This document shows positions 17,667 through 26,586 of a stretch of 64,000 nucleotides of DNA, one piece after another. Both the position numbers and the translations under genes were made by a program. The DNA lies in contig NZ_PYGJ01000007.1 in the NCBI RefSeq assembly GCF_003014475.1, positions 1 to 64,000 of the forward strand. The letters are read 5' to 3'. Numbering within the stretch: position 1 is the stretch's first letter; each line of letters begins with the position of its first letter. This DNA is from Shimia abyssi. GTDB taxonomy: Bacteria; Pseudomonadota; Alphaproteobacteria; Rhodobacterales; Rhodobacteraceae. The notes under the pieces were generated by a model. That model made no database searches, was not told the DNA's origin, and was given only the letters and a program-made list of their open reading frames with translations.

Positions 17667-18788
17667 ATGAAAATCGGCTGCCCCACCGAAATCAAACCCC
17701 AGGAATTCCGCGTCGGAATGACACCCGACGCTGCACGTGAAGCCGTTAACCATGGTCATGACGTTGTCATCCAGAAAGGCGCAGGCGCCGGAGCAGGTTT
17801 TACCGACGAAGATTACACATCCGCTGGTGCAGTGATCATCGACACCCCCGAAGAAATCTTTGCCACTGCTGACATGATCGTCAAGGTTAAGGAACCGCAG
17901 GCAGGCGAGCGTAAGATGCTGCGCGAAGGTCAACTGCTGTTCACCTATCTTCACCTCGCCCCCGACCCCGAACAAACCAAAGACTTGCTAGAGTCTGGCT
18001 GCACCGCAATCGCCTATGAAACTGTCACGGATGATCGCGGTGGCTTGCCTCTGCTCGCACCGATGTCCGAAGTTGCAGGCCGTCTTGCTCCGCAGGTCGG
18101 CGCGTGGACCCTGCAAAAGGCTAATGGCGGGCGCGGTGTTCTGATGGGCGGTGTTCCCGGAGTAGCTCCTGCCAAGGTCGTGGTAATCGGAGGCGGTGTC
18201 GTGGGCACACACGCAGCCAAGATCGCGGCTGGCATGGGCGCGGACGTTACCGTTCTGGATCGCTCCCTTCCTCGCCTCAAATACCTCGACGATGTGTTTG
18301 GTGGCACGTTCAAGAACCAATATTCCACCGCTGGCGCAACGGCAGAACTGGTTCGCGAAGCGGACATGGTGATCGGCGCAGTGTTGATTCCAGGTGCGGC
18401 GGCTCCCAAGCTGATCAGCCGAGCGCAACTCTCTGAAATGAAGCCCGGCGCGGCGCTTGTGGACGTCGCAATCGATCAGGGCGGGTGCTTTGAAACGTCG
18501 CGTGCAACCACCCATGCTGACCCAATCTACGAAGTAGACGGCGTCATGCATTACTGCGTCGCCAACATGCCCGGCGCAGTTGCACGCACCTCGACACAGG
18601 CACTGGGCAACGCGACGCTTCCATTCATGCTGAACCTTGCAGACAAGGGCTGGCGTCAGGCGTGCGAAGACGATCCGCATCTTCTCAACGGTCTCAATGT
18701 TCATGCGGGACGGTTAACATACTACGCCGTGGGCAAAGCGCTTGGCCTTGATGTCCTTTCCCCAAATCTGGCACTTAAGGCGGCCTAA
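17667..18788 (+). CDS. ald: Alanine dehydrogenase
   Basis: The enzyme interconverts L-alanine and pyruvate plus ammonia with NAD. The 373-aa length is normal. The N-terminus KIGCPTEIKPQEFRVGMTP is family-typical, followed by IVKVKEPQ with the substrate Lys, FTYLHLAPD with the catalytic His, and the NAD-binding GGGVVGTHAAKIAAGMGADV. An AGGAGAG ribosome site precedes the ATG. It is divergent from an Lrp-type regulator and is closed by a hairpin terminator. Confidence 0.97.
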   Translation: MKIGCPTEIKPQEFRVGMTPDAAREAVNHGHDVVIQKGAGAGAGFTDEDYTSAGAVIIDTPEEIFATADMIVKVKEPQAGERKMLREGQLLFTYLHLAPDPEQTKDLLESGCTAIAYETVTDDRGGLPLLAPMSEVAGRLAPQVGAWTLQKANGGRGVLMGGVPGVAPAKVVVIGGGVVGTHAAKIAAGMGADVTVLDRSLPRLKYLDDVFGGTFKNQYSTAGATAELVREADMVIGAVLIPGAAAPKLISRAQLSEMKPGAALVDVAIDQGGCFETSRATTHADPIYEVDGVMHYCVANMPGAVARTSTQALGNATLPFMLNLADKGWRQACEDDPHLLNGLNVHAGRLTYYAVGKALGLDVLSPNLALKAA

Positions 18789-18846
18789 ACCGACACGCGT
18801 ATCTCCTGCACAATTCGCAAAGGCCCACTATGTTAGCATCAATGAG

Positions 18847-18877
18847 ACACCCACGCAGATTTCTGTGAGGGTGTTTT
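18847..18877 (+). terminator. Intrinsic terminator of ald
   Basis: ACACCC and GGGTGT pair around a further imperfect stem (CGCAGA/TCTGTG) and are followed by TTTT, 59 nt past the ald stop. Confidence 0.65.
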
Positions 18878-18927
18878 GCATCGGCGTCTAAGTCACTGAA
18901 AGCCCAATCCAAAGATCGGGAATACGC

Positions 18928-19545
18928 CTAATTCAAGTCGACGCCGTTTTCAGACATTCGCGAGACAAGCTCTGACGTAGAATTTCTACTCGGGTACTCA
19001 ACATCTGGCACTGGCACATCCAGCAATTCACACAAAGGGTGCCACCCATCGCCCAACGCATGCACCAAGAGACGATCCGGCGCCACTGTGGCCATTACGT
19101 CCGCGATATTTTGCTCGTAAACAGCAATAGCATGTCTTCGGTCATCGTGCCTTCCATCAAAAACCTGATCTGCAATCAGCAACTGAGCCATCCCGTTGGG
19201 ATCTTCTCTACTTTGGATAAATTTCAGGATTGTTGCTTCAAAACTCGTCCACCAGCTCTCGGCAGACCGCAACGTCAACAAAACCTTGGCTTCTGGATAC
19301 ACGTTGATCAAGTCGCGCCAGTAGTGGGCGGAGGGCCAATCCACACACGCGGAATATCCCTTGAACAGCGCATCCCAATCCGGCTCACTCCCATTGACAA
19401 GGTCAAGCCACAAAGGCCGAAGCGGCGTTCCCTCGCCCAGCTCGAACATGTGGTGCGTCGGCCCGACGCCCAGAATATTAAGTGCCATTCGCATTGAATC
19501 GGTGCCCGTCCGCCCAAACCCTGTGCCAATAACCTTCAACGTCAT
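18928..19545 (-). CDS. Sulfotransferase-family protein
   Basis: The 205-aa protein starts with the PAPS-binding loop IGTGFGRTGTDSMRMAL. It has a second conserved block, AKVLLTLRSAESWW, matching the 3'-phosphate-binding Arg/Ser region of the Sulfotransfer_4-type family. GGAG lies nine bases before the chosen ATG at 19545; a frame up to 19626 lacks homology. Such proteins move sulfate from PAPS to an acceptor, unknown here. It stands alone between ald and the mechanosensitive channel gene. Confidence 0.8.
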   Translation of the reverse strand: MTLKVIGTGFGRTGTDSMRMALNILGVGPTHHMFELGEGTPLRPLWLDLVNGSEPDWDALFKGYSACVDWPSAHYWRDLINVYPEAKVLLTLRSAESWWTSFEATILKFIQSREDPNGMAQLLIADQVFDGRHDDRRHAIAVYEQNIADVMATVAPDRLLVHALGDGWHPLCELLDVPVPDVEYPSRNSTSELVSRMSENGVDLN

Positions 19546-19670
19546 AACAGCTCCTACGCGTCTGGCCGTCGTCAGCCTGACTTTGTTGAAGGCTCTAACC
19601 AAAGGCCATCGCACAAACAGAGTCAAAAGAATTCAAGCAAAAAGGGTCCGCCAACTGGCAGACCCCTATC

Positions 19671-19698
19671 CGGTTTTGGCTCGCCAGAGCCAAAACCG
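19671..19698. repeat. Perfect 12-bp inverted repeat
   Basis: CGGTTTTGGCTC and GAGCCAAAACCG flank a GCCA loop in the gap between the mscS-family and sulfotransferase genes. It would form a strong hairpin in the mscS transcript. No clean T run follows on either strand, so termination is only possible, not shown. Confidence 0.55.
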
Positions 19699-19757
19699 CC
19701 GGGCTCAACTTCTGGCAGGGGCCTGCAGGACCCCGAAAATGGCGGGAGCTTCCCCCC

Positions 19758-20564
19758 CTACGCTTCTTTCTTGATTTCCACAGTATGTGGGTAGGGAATA
19801 GAAATCCCCTCGGCGTCAAACGCTTCTTTTACCCCTTGGGTCAATGCAAACTTCAACTCCCAGTAATCTGCTGCATTACACCAGATCCGCGCGGTCAGAT
19901 CGACCGAGCTGTCCCCAAGGTTGGTCACCCGCACCCAGGATTCCGGCTCCTTCAGCACGCGGTCATCTGCTGCCGCAACATTAAGAATGATCTCACGAGC
20001 CTTATTGGCATCATCGCCATAATCAATGCCAAAAACCAAATCGACACGCCGCGTATCATGCGCAGAAAAGTTGGTGATGATTGATCCCCACGCCTGCCCG
20101 TTCGGAATGATAATCTGCACATTGTCCGGCGTGACCATCTCGGTCACAAACAGATTTAGGTCCACCACGGTCCCCGCGGTGCCACCTAAATCGACATATT
20201 GACCAATTTTGTAGGGACGGAACAGGATCAGCATGAAACCCGCCGCAAGGTCGGACAATGTCCCCTGAAGCGCGAGGCCAATCGCCAACGTCGCGGCACC
20301 AAGCATCGCCACCAGCGATGTCGCTTCGATCCCAAATATCCCGAGCACCGCAACAAGCACCATCAACAGGATGACCCACCGCACGACGCTGGCGGCAAAA
20401 TTCCCCAGCGTCTTGTCGATCTCCGGGTTGGCATTCACGCGACGGCGGACAAACCCACTCACGGCTCCTGCTACGATCCACCCCAAAATCAGGACAACCA
20501 GCGCCTTGAACGCCGAAATCGCCACTGGGCCAAACTGCCCGACCTGATCCACCATTGTATCCAT
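19758..20564 (-). CDS. Small-conductance mechanosensitive channel (MscS family)
   Basis: The 268-aa protein has three membrane helices (about 15-36, 62-82 and the pore helix). The pore-lining segment GAATLAIGLALQGTLSDLAAGFMLI shows the Gly/Ala packing pattern of MscS. Then come FRPYKIGQYVDLGGTAGTV and NGQAWGSIITNFSAHDTRRV, the beta domain and cytoplasmic cage. It lets ions out during osmotic downshock from the inner membrane. The length is normal for MscS. AGGATG lies upstream of the ATG. Confidence 0.93.
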   Translation of the reverse strand: MDTMVDQVGQFGPVAISAFKALVVLILGWIVAGAVSGFVRRRVNANPEIDKTLGNFAASVVRWVILLMVLVAVLGIFGIEATSLVAMLGAATLAIGLALQGTLSDLAAGFMLILFRPYKIGQYVDLGGTAGTVVDLNLFVTEMVTPDNVQIIIPNGQAWGSIITNFSAHDTRRVDLVFGIDYGDDANKAREIILNVAAADDRVLKEPESWVRVTNLGDSSVDLTARIWCNAADYWELKFALTQGVKEAFDAEGISIPYPHTVEIKKEA

Positions 20565-20754
20565 AATTCACCATCCTTTTGGCGTATCCCTCTTCGCGCG
20601 GGAACTTGTTAACCGTGGTCGGTATTTTTCTCATAAACCCCGTGGACACAAGCTTTTGTTGTATTGCCTTTGCAACAACGCCCGTCGTCTCTTTTACACT
20701 AGCGGACCTACAAAAACAGCTTATCTTGTCACACCTGAAATCAGGAGACATTCG

Positions 20755-21453
20755 ATGAGTTTCGTAACGCAGCATCCAATAAACAAGCGCTGGCCAGCAG
20801 CTAACCCTGACATTTTACAGCTGTATTCCTTCCCCACGGCAAACGGAGTCAAAGCCTCGATCATGCTCGAAGAGACCGGTCTGCCCTACGAAGCGCACAA
20901 GGTCACACTGGCAGATGCAGACGTTCAAAGCCCTGAATTTCTTGCGCTGAATCCCAACAACAAAATCCCGGCCATTATCGACCCAAACGGCCCCGACGGA
21001 GCGCCTATCACCCTATTCGAGAGCGGCGCCATCCTCATTTACCTCGCCGAGAAGACGGGGCAACTCCTCGGAAACAATGCGACAACCCGTATGCACATAA
21101 TCCAATGGCTGATGTTTCAAATGGGCGGTGTTGGTCCAATGTTTGGGCAACTGGGCTATTTCAACAAATTCGCCGGAGCCCAGATCGAAGATCCCCGCCC
21201 GCGCGAGCGCTACATAAACGAGGCGAAACGATTGTTGAACGTCTTGAACCAGCAGCTAGCTGGACAAGACTGGATTGTCGGGGACTATTCCATCGCCGAC
21301 ATCGCGCTCGCGCCCTGGTTGGGCCAGCTCGATTTTTACGAAGCCTCGGACAAGGTTGGAATAACGGATTTTCCCAACATCACCGCCTATGTCGAACGGT
21401 TCATGGCACGCCCTGCTGTGCAAAAGGGACGCATTACGCCGCCGCGCGACTGA
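20755..21453 (+). CDS. Glutathione S-transferase family protein
   Basis: The 232-aa protein has the thioredoxin-like N-terminal domain (LQLYSFPTANGVKASIMLEE, NPNNKIPAIIDPNG, FESGAILIYLAEKTG) and the helical C-terminal domain ending in ARPAVQKG. This is the YfcG/GstB-like layout seen in bacteria, related to but shorter than the YghU protein at 4909. The ATG at 20755 follows AGGAGAC. The substrate is unknown. It ends just before a strong hairpin shared with the convergent ytoQ gene. Confidence 0.9.
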   Translation: MSFVTQHPINKRWPAANPDILQLYSFPTANGVKASIMLEETGLPYEAHKVTLADADVQSPEFLALNPNNKIPAIIDPNGPDGAPITLFESGAILIYLAEKTGQLLGNNATTRMHIIQWLMFQMGGVGPMFGQLGYFNKFAGAQIEDPRPRERYINEAKRLLNVLNQQLAGQDWIVGDYSIADIALAPWLGQLDFYEASDKVGITDFPNITAYVERFMARPAVQKGRITPPRD

Positions 21454-21459
21454 ACAAAA

Positions 21460-21483
21460 GCAGGGAGGGATCACCCTCCCTGC
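21460..21483. terminator. Bidirectional hairpin between GST and ytoQ
   Basis: GCAGGGAGGG and CCCTCCCTGC pair perfectly around a four-base loop, six bases past the GST stop and nine past the ytoQ stop. On the minus strand it runs into CTTTTG, so it is a better terminator for ytoQ. Confidence 0.65.
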
Positions 21484-21491
21484 AATTCCGA

Positions 21492-21941
21492 TCACTCAGG
21501 CAACGTACCCGTCAGCACATAGCGCAGAATCTCAACCACCTGCTTGGGCTCCTCGGCAACAGCCAACGCCGCTGCGTGAACTTCCTTCAGCGCGTGCTGA
21601 TGCTCCGGCGAGTTCAACACGATAATCGACTTGCCAAGCGCCGCCGCATATCCGGCATCAAACGCAGCATTCCACTGCTTGTATTTCTCGCCAAACCGCA
21701 CAACGACGACATCCGCATCTTCAATCCCCTTGCGGGTACGGATCGCGTTCACCATCGCGCCCTTGTGGTCGTGCCAATACTTGTTTGGCTCTGTCCCCAA
21801 TATGGCCACACCACAGTCGTCACTGGCCGCGTGATCCGTGACAGGACTATGAAAGCTCACGTCCAGCCCGTCGGCCCCGGCAATGATTTGTTCCCGCCAA
21901 TCAGTGTGAATTTCACCGGAAAGATAAATGTTCAGACCCAT
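21492..21941 (-). CDS. ytoQ: YtoQ-family protein
   Basis: The 149-aa protein shows the YtoQ signature NIYLSGEIHTDWREQI, with later segments ADVVVVRFGEKYKQWNAAFDAGYAAALGK and VLNSPEHQHALKE. The fold resembles the nucleoside 2-deoxyribosyltransferase superfamily, but no activity is established for YtoQ. GGGAGAC lies upstream of the chosen ATG at 21941; a longer frame to 22016 lacks family character. Confidence 0.85.
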   Translation of the reverse strand: MGLNIYLSGEIHTDWREQIIAGADGLDVSFHSPVTDHAASDDCGVAILGTEPNKYWHDHKGAMVNAIRTRKGIEDADVVVVRFGEKYKQWNAAFDAGYAAALGKSIIVLNSPEHQHALKEVHAAALAVAEEPKQVVEILRYVLTGTLPE

Positions 21942-22039
21942 GAATATGTCTCCCTTGTTTCTCACCCTCATACCGCGCCGGTTGCAGGACACCAATGGCG
22001 AAACCCTCAAAAACACTGCTTTGGATTTTCGAACAATAC

Positions 22040-22672
22040 TTAGACCTTGCGCGCCACGACGTAGCGGCTAACAGGATCGACCGGATAGTTACCGGTTTCG
22101 ATGATTTGAAAACCTGCGCGCACAAGCGCGGCTTCAAGATCGCGAACACTCAGAAACCGCACAAAGGGAGCATTACCGAAAAACTGCATAAGCGGGATGG
22201 CAACTTTCATCAACCGAAACTTGAACGACTTGATACCCTCGCCCAAACATGGTGTCTTCGAGACGAACAGACCGCCGTCCTTGGTACGATCAGCCACAGC
22301 ACCCAACGCCGCGTCCAGATCATCGATCAGGTGCAACAAATTAAGCGCCAGAACCATGTCAAACGGTCCCTCAGGCGCCGTTTCGGGCGCAGCCTGAACA
22401 AGCTCCACATTCACGACACCCGCTTCCCCAAGCCGCAGCCGCCCTTGCTCTAACATGCCAGAGGAAAAGTCGCTTGCCACGACCTGCGCGGCACTGCCTG
22501 CAAGGCGGATCGCCGTCGCGGCCGTACCACAGCCAAGCTCCAAAATCTGATCCGTCTCTTTGAGATAAGACCGCGTGCGCTCCAGCGTGTATTCGTAGGA
22601 TTCAGTATCGCGAATTGGCGACAGCGCATATTTTGCGGCCAGCTTGTCCCAAAACGTATGATCAGTTTTCAT
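22040..22672 (-). CDS. Class I SAM-dependent methyltransferase
   Basis: The 210-aa protein has motif I ILELGCGTAATAIRLAG, the acidic motif II region VASDFSSGMLEQG and FDMVLALNLLHLIDD, typical of small-molecule class I methyltransferases. The acceptor is unknown. It is divergent from a LysR gene across 95 bp, which suggests that LysR controls it, but no functional link is proven. Confidence 0.85.
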   Translation of the reverse strand: MKTDHTFWDKLAAKYALSPIRDTESYEYTLERTRSYLKETDQILELGCGTAATAIRLAGSAAQVVASDFSSGMLEQGRLRLGEAGVVNVELVQAAPETAPEGPFDMVLALNLLHLIDDLDAALGAVADRTKDGGLFVSKTPCLGEGIKSFKFRLMKVAIPLMQFFGNAPFVRFLSVRDLEAALVRAGFQIIETGNYPVDPVSRYVVARKV

Positions 22673-22702
22673 GGTTTGTCCCTCAATTCCGCCACTGATC
22701 AG

Positions 22703-22712
22703 ATATTAATAT
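22703..22712. promoter_or_regulatory. AT-rich palindrome in the methyltransferase/LysR divergent gap
   Basis: ATATTAATAT is a perfect 10-bp palindrome in the 95-bp gap between divergent genes. It could be part of a LysR site or simply a -10 region. The call is weak. Confidence 0.3.
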
Positions 22713-22767
22713 GTGTAGGCAAAAATGGTAAATTGCCGAAATCCGTGTCTCTGATATACAAATTTGC

Positions 22768-23658
22768 ATGAATCTGACCAACCGACCCTTTGACTGGAAC
22801 CACCTTCGCGCCTTTCTGACAACCGCGGAACAAGGCTCGCTATCAGGGGCTGCACGGCAATTGCGGCTCACTCAACCCACCTTGGGGCGACAGGTGTCCG
22901 CCTTGGAAGAGGATCTGGGCCTGCTGCTCTTTGAACGTGTGGGCCGAACACTGCACTTAACGGGCGCAGGGCGCGAATTGCTGACACATGTCCGCGAGAT
23001 GGGAACAGCCGCCGACAGGGTGGCATTGGCCGCGGCGGGGCAGTCTCAGGATATCGCGGGCCGGGTCGCCATCACAGCAAGCGATGTGTATTCCGCTTAT
23101 CTATTGCCCCCTGTTCTACACAGGTTGCGAACCAGCGCACCGCGCCTGACCATTGACGTGGTCGCCGCAAACGACGTGCGCGATCTCATGCGCCGAGAGG
23201 CGGACATCGCCGTCCGCCACGTCCGCCCTGAACAGCCCGACCTCGTGGCGCGCCTGTTGCGCGAAGAAACCGCGCATTTCTACGCGACACCAGAGTATCT
23301 GGACCGAATGGGCACTCCCGCGAACAAAGAAGATTTGGCCCACCATGCCTTCATCAGCTTTGGCGACACGCGCTTGTTGATCGAACACCTAAAGAGTTGG
23401 GGTCTATCCCTTGATGAGACTCATTTCCGCGTCGGTTCCAACAGCGGGCTGATCGCATGGGATATGGTACGTCAGGGTTTCGGGATCGCACCAATGTCAG
23501 ACCAAGTGGCCGCCCAGACACCCGGCGTCATTCGCATCCTAAAAGATGTGGAACCGATCCGGTTCCCAGTCTGGCTGACAACCCACCGCGAAGTGCACAC
23601 AAGCAAACGCATACGAATGGTGTTCGACGTTCTGGCGGAACATTTGGGGGCCACTTAA
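22768..23658 (+). CDS. LysR-family transcriptional regulator
   Basis: The 296-aa protein has the N-terminal winged helix-turn-helix (NHLRAFLTTAEQGSLSGAAR, then LTQPTLGRQVSALEEDLG) and a C-terminal periplasmic-binding-like effector domain, at normal family length. The body resembles the group lacking strong metabolic specificity. It is divergent from a methyltransferase, its most likely target. The effector is unknown. Confidence 0.92.
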   Translation: MNLTNRPFDWNHLRAFLTTAEQGSLSGAARQLRLTQPTLGRQVSALEEDLGLLLFERVGRTLHLTGAGRELLTHVREMGTAADRVALAAAGQSQDIAGRVAITASDVYSAYLLPPVLHRLRTSAPRLTIDVVAANDVRDLMRREADIAVRHVRPEQPDLVARLLREETAHFYATPEYLDRMGTPANKEDLAHHAFISFGDTRLLIEHLKSWGLSLDETHFRVGSNSGLIAWDMVRQGFGIAPMSDQVAAQTPGVIRILKDVEPIRFPVWLTTHREVHTSKRIRMVFDVLAEHLGAT

Positions 23659-23668
23659 GCCCGCCCGC

Positions 23669-24094
23669 TCAAATCGCGCGATACATCATCACGCGCGCGC
23701 CCTCGCGCCCGGTCTCAGACCACCCAAGATGTTCATAAAGCGCGATATTCTCTGCCAAATCCACATGCGTGGCCAGTGCAATGCCTTTGCATCCCGCCTC
23801 GCGCGCCTGATCCATCGCATGTCGGATCAGCTTGCCGCCAACCCCCTGTCCCTGCGCATCCGCCGACACGGCAATATTCATCAGATGCGCGTCGGGCCCC
23901 TTTGTGCTCAGCATCAGCACTCCCACCGGCGCAGCTTCGCCAATCACCCAAACCGCACCATCCGCAATCGCGTCCGCCACTCCGCCACTTACGTCAGGCA
24001 GGTCAACACCTCGGTCGCGATAGCCCTGATAGGCCCCGTCGATTAACTGTGCCAGCGCGTCGGCATCTTGCAATGTGGCGCGCCGCACGGTCAT
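23669..24094 (-). CDS. GNAT-family N-acetyltransferase
   Basis: The 141-aa protein shows the acetyl-CoA-binding loop of the GNAT fold: LMNIAVSADAQGQGVGGKLIRHA contains the Q-x-x-G-x-G motif, and ALYEHLGWSETGREG is the typical C-terminal block. The acceptor is unknown. Its ATG lies 3 nt past the pheT stop, so it is probably read from the pheT transcript. Confidence 0.88.
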   Translation of the reverse strand: MTVRRATLQDADALAQLIDGAYQGYRDRGVDLPDVSGGVADAIADGAVWVIGEAAPVGVLMLSTKGPDAHLMNIAVSADAQGQGVGGKLIRHAMDQAREAGCKGIALATHVDLAENIALYEHLGWSETGREGARVMMYRAI

Positions 24095-24097
24095 GTC

Positions 24098-26497
24098 TTA
24101 CCCTCTCAACGTGCCGTCAGTGGCCTTGGCCACCTTCTCGACGATCTTGGCTGCCACCGCCTCGATATCCGCCTCTTTCAGCGTCTTGTCGGTTGGTTGC
24201 AGGCGTACCGTTACAGCGATGGATTTCTTACCCTCGCCGAGGCTGCCGCCAATGAACTCATCAAACACGCGCACGTTTTCGACCAGCGCCTTATCCGCAC
24301 CGGCCGCCGCATTGACCAGCGTCAGCGCCTCGACATCGGCGTCCACGACAAATGCAAAGTCACGTTCAACCGCTTGCAGATCCCGCAGCGCCAGCGCTCC
24401 GCGTGATGCGGATTTCTTACGTGGCAGCGGGATTTCCTCGGGGAAGAGCGTAAACGCCACCGCAGGCCCCTTAACGCCCAGCGCCTCAAGCACACGCGGA
24501 TGCACCTCACCAAACACGCCCAACGTTTTCTTTGGACCCAGACAAATGCGACCATGACGGCCCGGATGCCACCAATCGGCCCCACCGCGCTGGATCTGAA
24601 CCTTCGCTGGCGCACCGATAGCTGCCAAAACCGCTTCGGCATCCGCCTTGGCATCAAACAGGTCGACACCCCGGCTCTCGCCATGCACGTCCTTTTGCAC
24701 GGTCTTGCCAACCAACAGGCCAGCCACCTGCAAATGCTGTTCCCCCGGCTCGCCACCTTGGAAGGCTGCACCACATTCAAACAGCGCCATATCCATGAAC
24801 CCACGCGCCTGATTGCGCGCTGCCGCCTGCAACAGCCCTGGCAACAGGTCCGGGCGCATGTGGCTCATCTCGGACGAGATCGGGTTTTCCAACATGGTCA
24901 CATCGCTTCCACCGCCAAACAGCGTGGCCGCCGCCTTGTCGATGAACGAATAGGTCACGCACTCGTTGTAGCCCAACGCCGCCGTCGTTCGGCGCGCAAT
25001 CTGTTCGCGTTTCTGCATCGGCGACAGGATCTGTTTGGGCACGCCGGCAGTGGCACGGGTCAGTGGCTTACCCTGCAATTTGGTTAACGAGGCAACCCTT
25101 GCCACCTCTTCCACCAGATCGGCCTCGCCGCGTACATCCGGACGCCAACTTGGCACTTGGGCCATATCGCCATTCATGACAAAACCAAGCGCGGTCAGCG
25201 TCTTCACCTGCTCTTCAGCCGGAATTTCCATGCCCACCAGCGACTGCACCCGGTCGGTGTCCAGCTTGAAGGCACGCGAAACGTCCGGCACTTCGCCTGC
25301 AACAACAACCTCAGATGCCTCTCCGCCACACAGGTCGATTATCATCTGCGTCGCCAGATCAACCGCTTCCATGTTGAACGCCGGGTCAATGCCGCGTTCG
25401 TTGCGATAACGCGCATCTGAATTGATCTTCAAGCCACGCCCCGTATAGGCAATCTGGATGTGGTCCCACACAGCCGCCTCAAGAAACACATTTGTGGTCT
25501 CTTCAGTACAACCAGTGGCCAGCCCGCCCATGATGCCGCCAATGGATTCAACACCTTCGTCGTCAGAAATCACCACCATACCGGGGGCGAACGTGTATTC
25601 CTTTTCGTCCAGACCGACGAGAGTCTCACCGCCCTTTGCCCGATGCACACGCAGGTTGCCCTTCACCTTGTCCGCGTCAAAAACGTGCAGCGGACGGTTG
25701 CGATCAAACGTGAAAAAGTTGGTTACATCCACCAGCTTTGAAATCGGGCGCAGTCCGATGGCCTTAAGCCGATCCTGCAACCATTCGGGGCTTGGCCCGT
25801 TGTTCACGCCCTTGATCAGACGTCCGGCAAACACTTCGCAGCCATCCGCACGTGCGTCTTCGTCGATCGTCACAGCAATCGGACTTGCAAAGGTGCCTGA
25901 AACATCCGCCTTCGCCGCCGCTTTCATTGTCCCCAAACCACGCGCCGCCAGATCCAGCGCAATCCCACGCACGCCCAGCGCATCAGGGCGGTTTGGCGTA
26001 ATGGCAATCTCGATCACCGGATCGACCTTGGACGGATCGTTTTCTGCCAACCAGTCGATGAACTTGTCACCCACCTCGCCCGAGGGCAGCTCAACAATGC
26101 CGTTGTGCTCATCCGAAAGCTCAAGCTCACGTTCCGACGCCATCATTCCGTGGCTCTCAACTCCGCGAATTTTGCCAACCGACAGGGTCAAATCAATACC
26201 TGGCACATAGTCACCCGGTTTGCACAGAACCACCGTGATACCTGCCCGCGCATTGGGCGCACCACAAACGATCTGTTTCTCACCCTCGTCCGTTGCCACC
26301 GTGCACACGCGCAGACGGTCCGCATCTGGGTGCTGCTCGGCATGTGTCACCTTGGCCAGGGTAAACGCCGCCAAACGGTCCGCCGGGTTGGACACCTCTT
26401 CGACCTCAAGCCCAAGGTCAGTCAGGGCGTCAACGATTTCGTCAACGGTTGCGTCTGTGTCGAGGTGATCTTTCAGCCAAGAAAGAGTGAATTTCAT
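24098..26497 (-). CDS. pheT: Phenylalanine--tRNA ligase beta subunit
   Basis: The 799-aa beta subunit of the alpha2-beta2 synthetase charges tRNA-Phe. Domains in order are the tRNA-binding OB fold (ADRLRVCTVATDEGE near 60), the B3/B4 editing domain, B5, the catalytic-like domain (EQIARRTTAALGYNE) and the C-terminal anticodon-binding FDX-ACB domain (FAFVVDADVEAL). Length is normal. Unlike most genomes, pheS is not adjacent; it lies 3.3 kb upstream in the same orientation with three genes between. Confidence 0.97.
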   Translation of the reverse strand: MKFTLSWLKDHLDTDATVDEIVDALTDLGLEVEEVSNPADRLAAFTLAKVTHAEQHPDADRLRVCTVATDEGEKQIVCGAPNARAGITVVLCKPGDYVPGIDLTLSVGKIRGVESHGMMASERELELSDEHNGIVELPSGEVGDKFIDWLAENDPSKVDPVIEIAITPNRPDALGVRGIALDLAARGLGTMKAAAKADVSGTFASPIAVTIDEDARADGCEVFAGRLIKGVNNGPSPEWLQDRLKAIGLRPISKLVDVTNFFTFDRNRPLHVFDADKVKGNLRVHRAKGGETLVGLDEKEYTFAPGMVVISDDEGVESIGGIMGGLATGCTEETTNVFLEAAVWDHIQIAYTGRGLKINSDARYRNERGIDPAFNMEAVDLATQMIIDLCGGEASEVVVAGEVPDVSRAFKLDTDRVQSLVGMEIPAEEQVKTLTALGFVMNGDMAQVPSWRPDVRGEADLVEEVARVASLTKLQGKPLTRATAGVPKQILSPMQKREQIARRTTAALGYNECVTYSFIDKAAATLFGGGSDVTMLENPISSEMSHMRPDLLPGLLQAAARNQARGFMDMALFECGAAFQGGEPGEQHLQVAGLLVGKTVQKDVHGESRGVDLFDAKADAEAVLAAIGAPAKVQIQRGGADWWHPGRHGRICLGPKKTLGVFGEVHPRVLEALGVKGPAVAFTLFPEEIPLPRKKSASRGALALRDLQAVERDFAFVVDADVEALTLVNAAAGADKALVENVRVFDEFIGGSLGEGKKSIAVTVRLQPTDKTLKEADIEAVAAKIVEKVAKATDGTLRG

Positions 26498-26586
26498 CTG
26501 TCCGGTGTCCTATGGCAAGCCATGCATGTTGCAGCAGGCAATGACAAAGATTGCTCTCATGTGCAAGCCTTGGCACGGCCCAGGCC

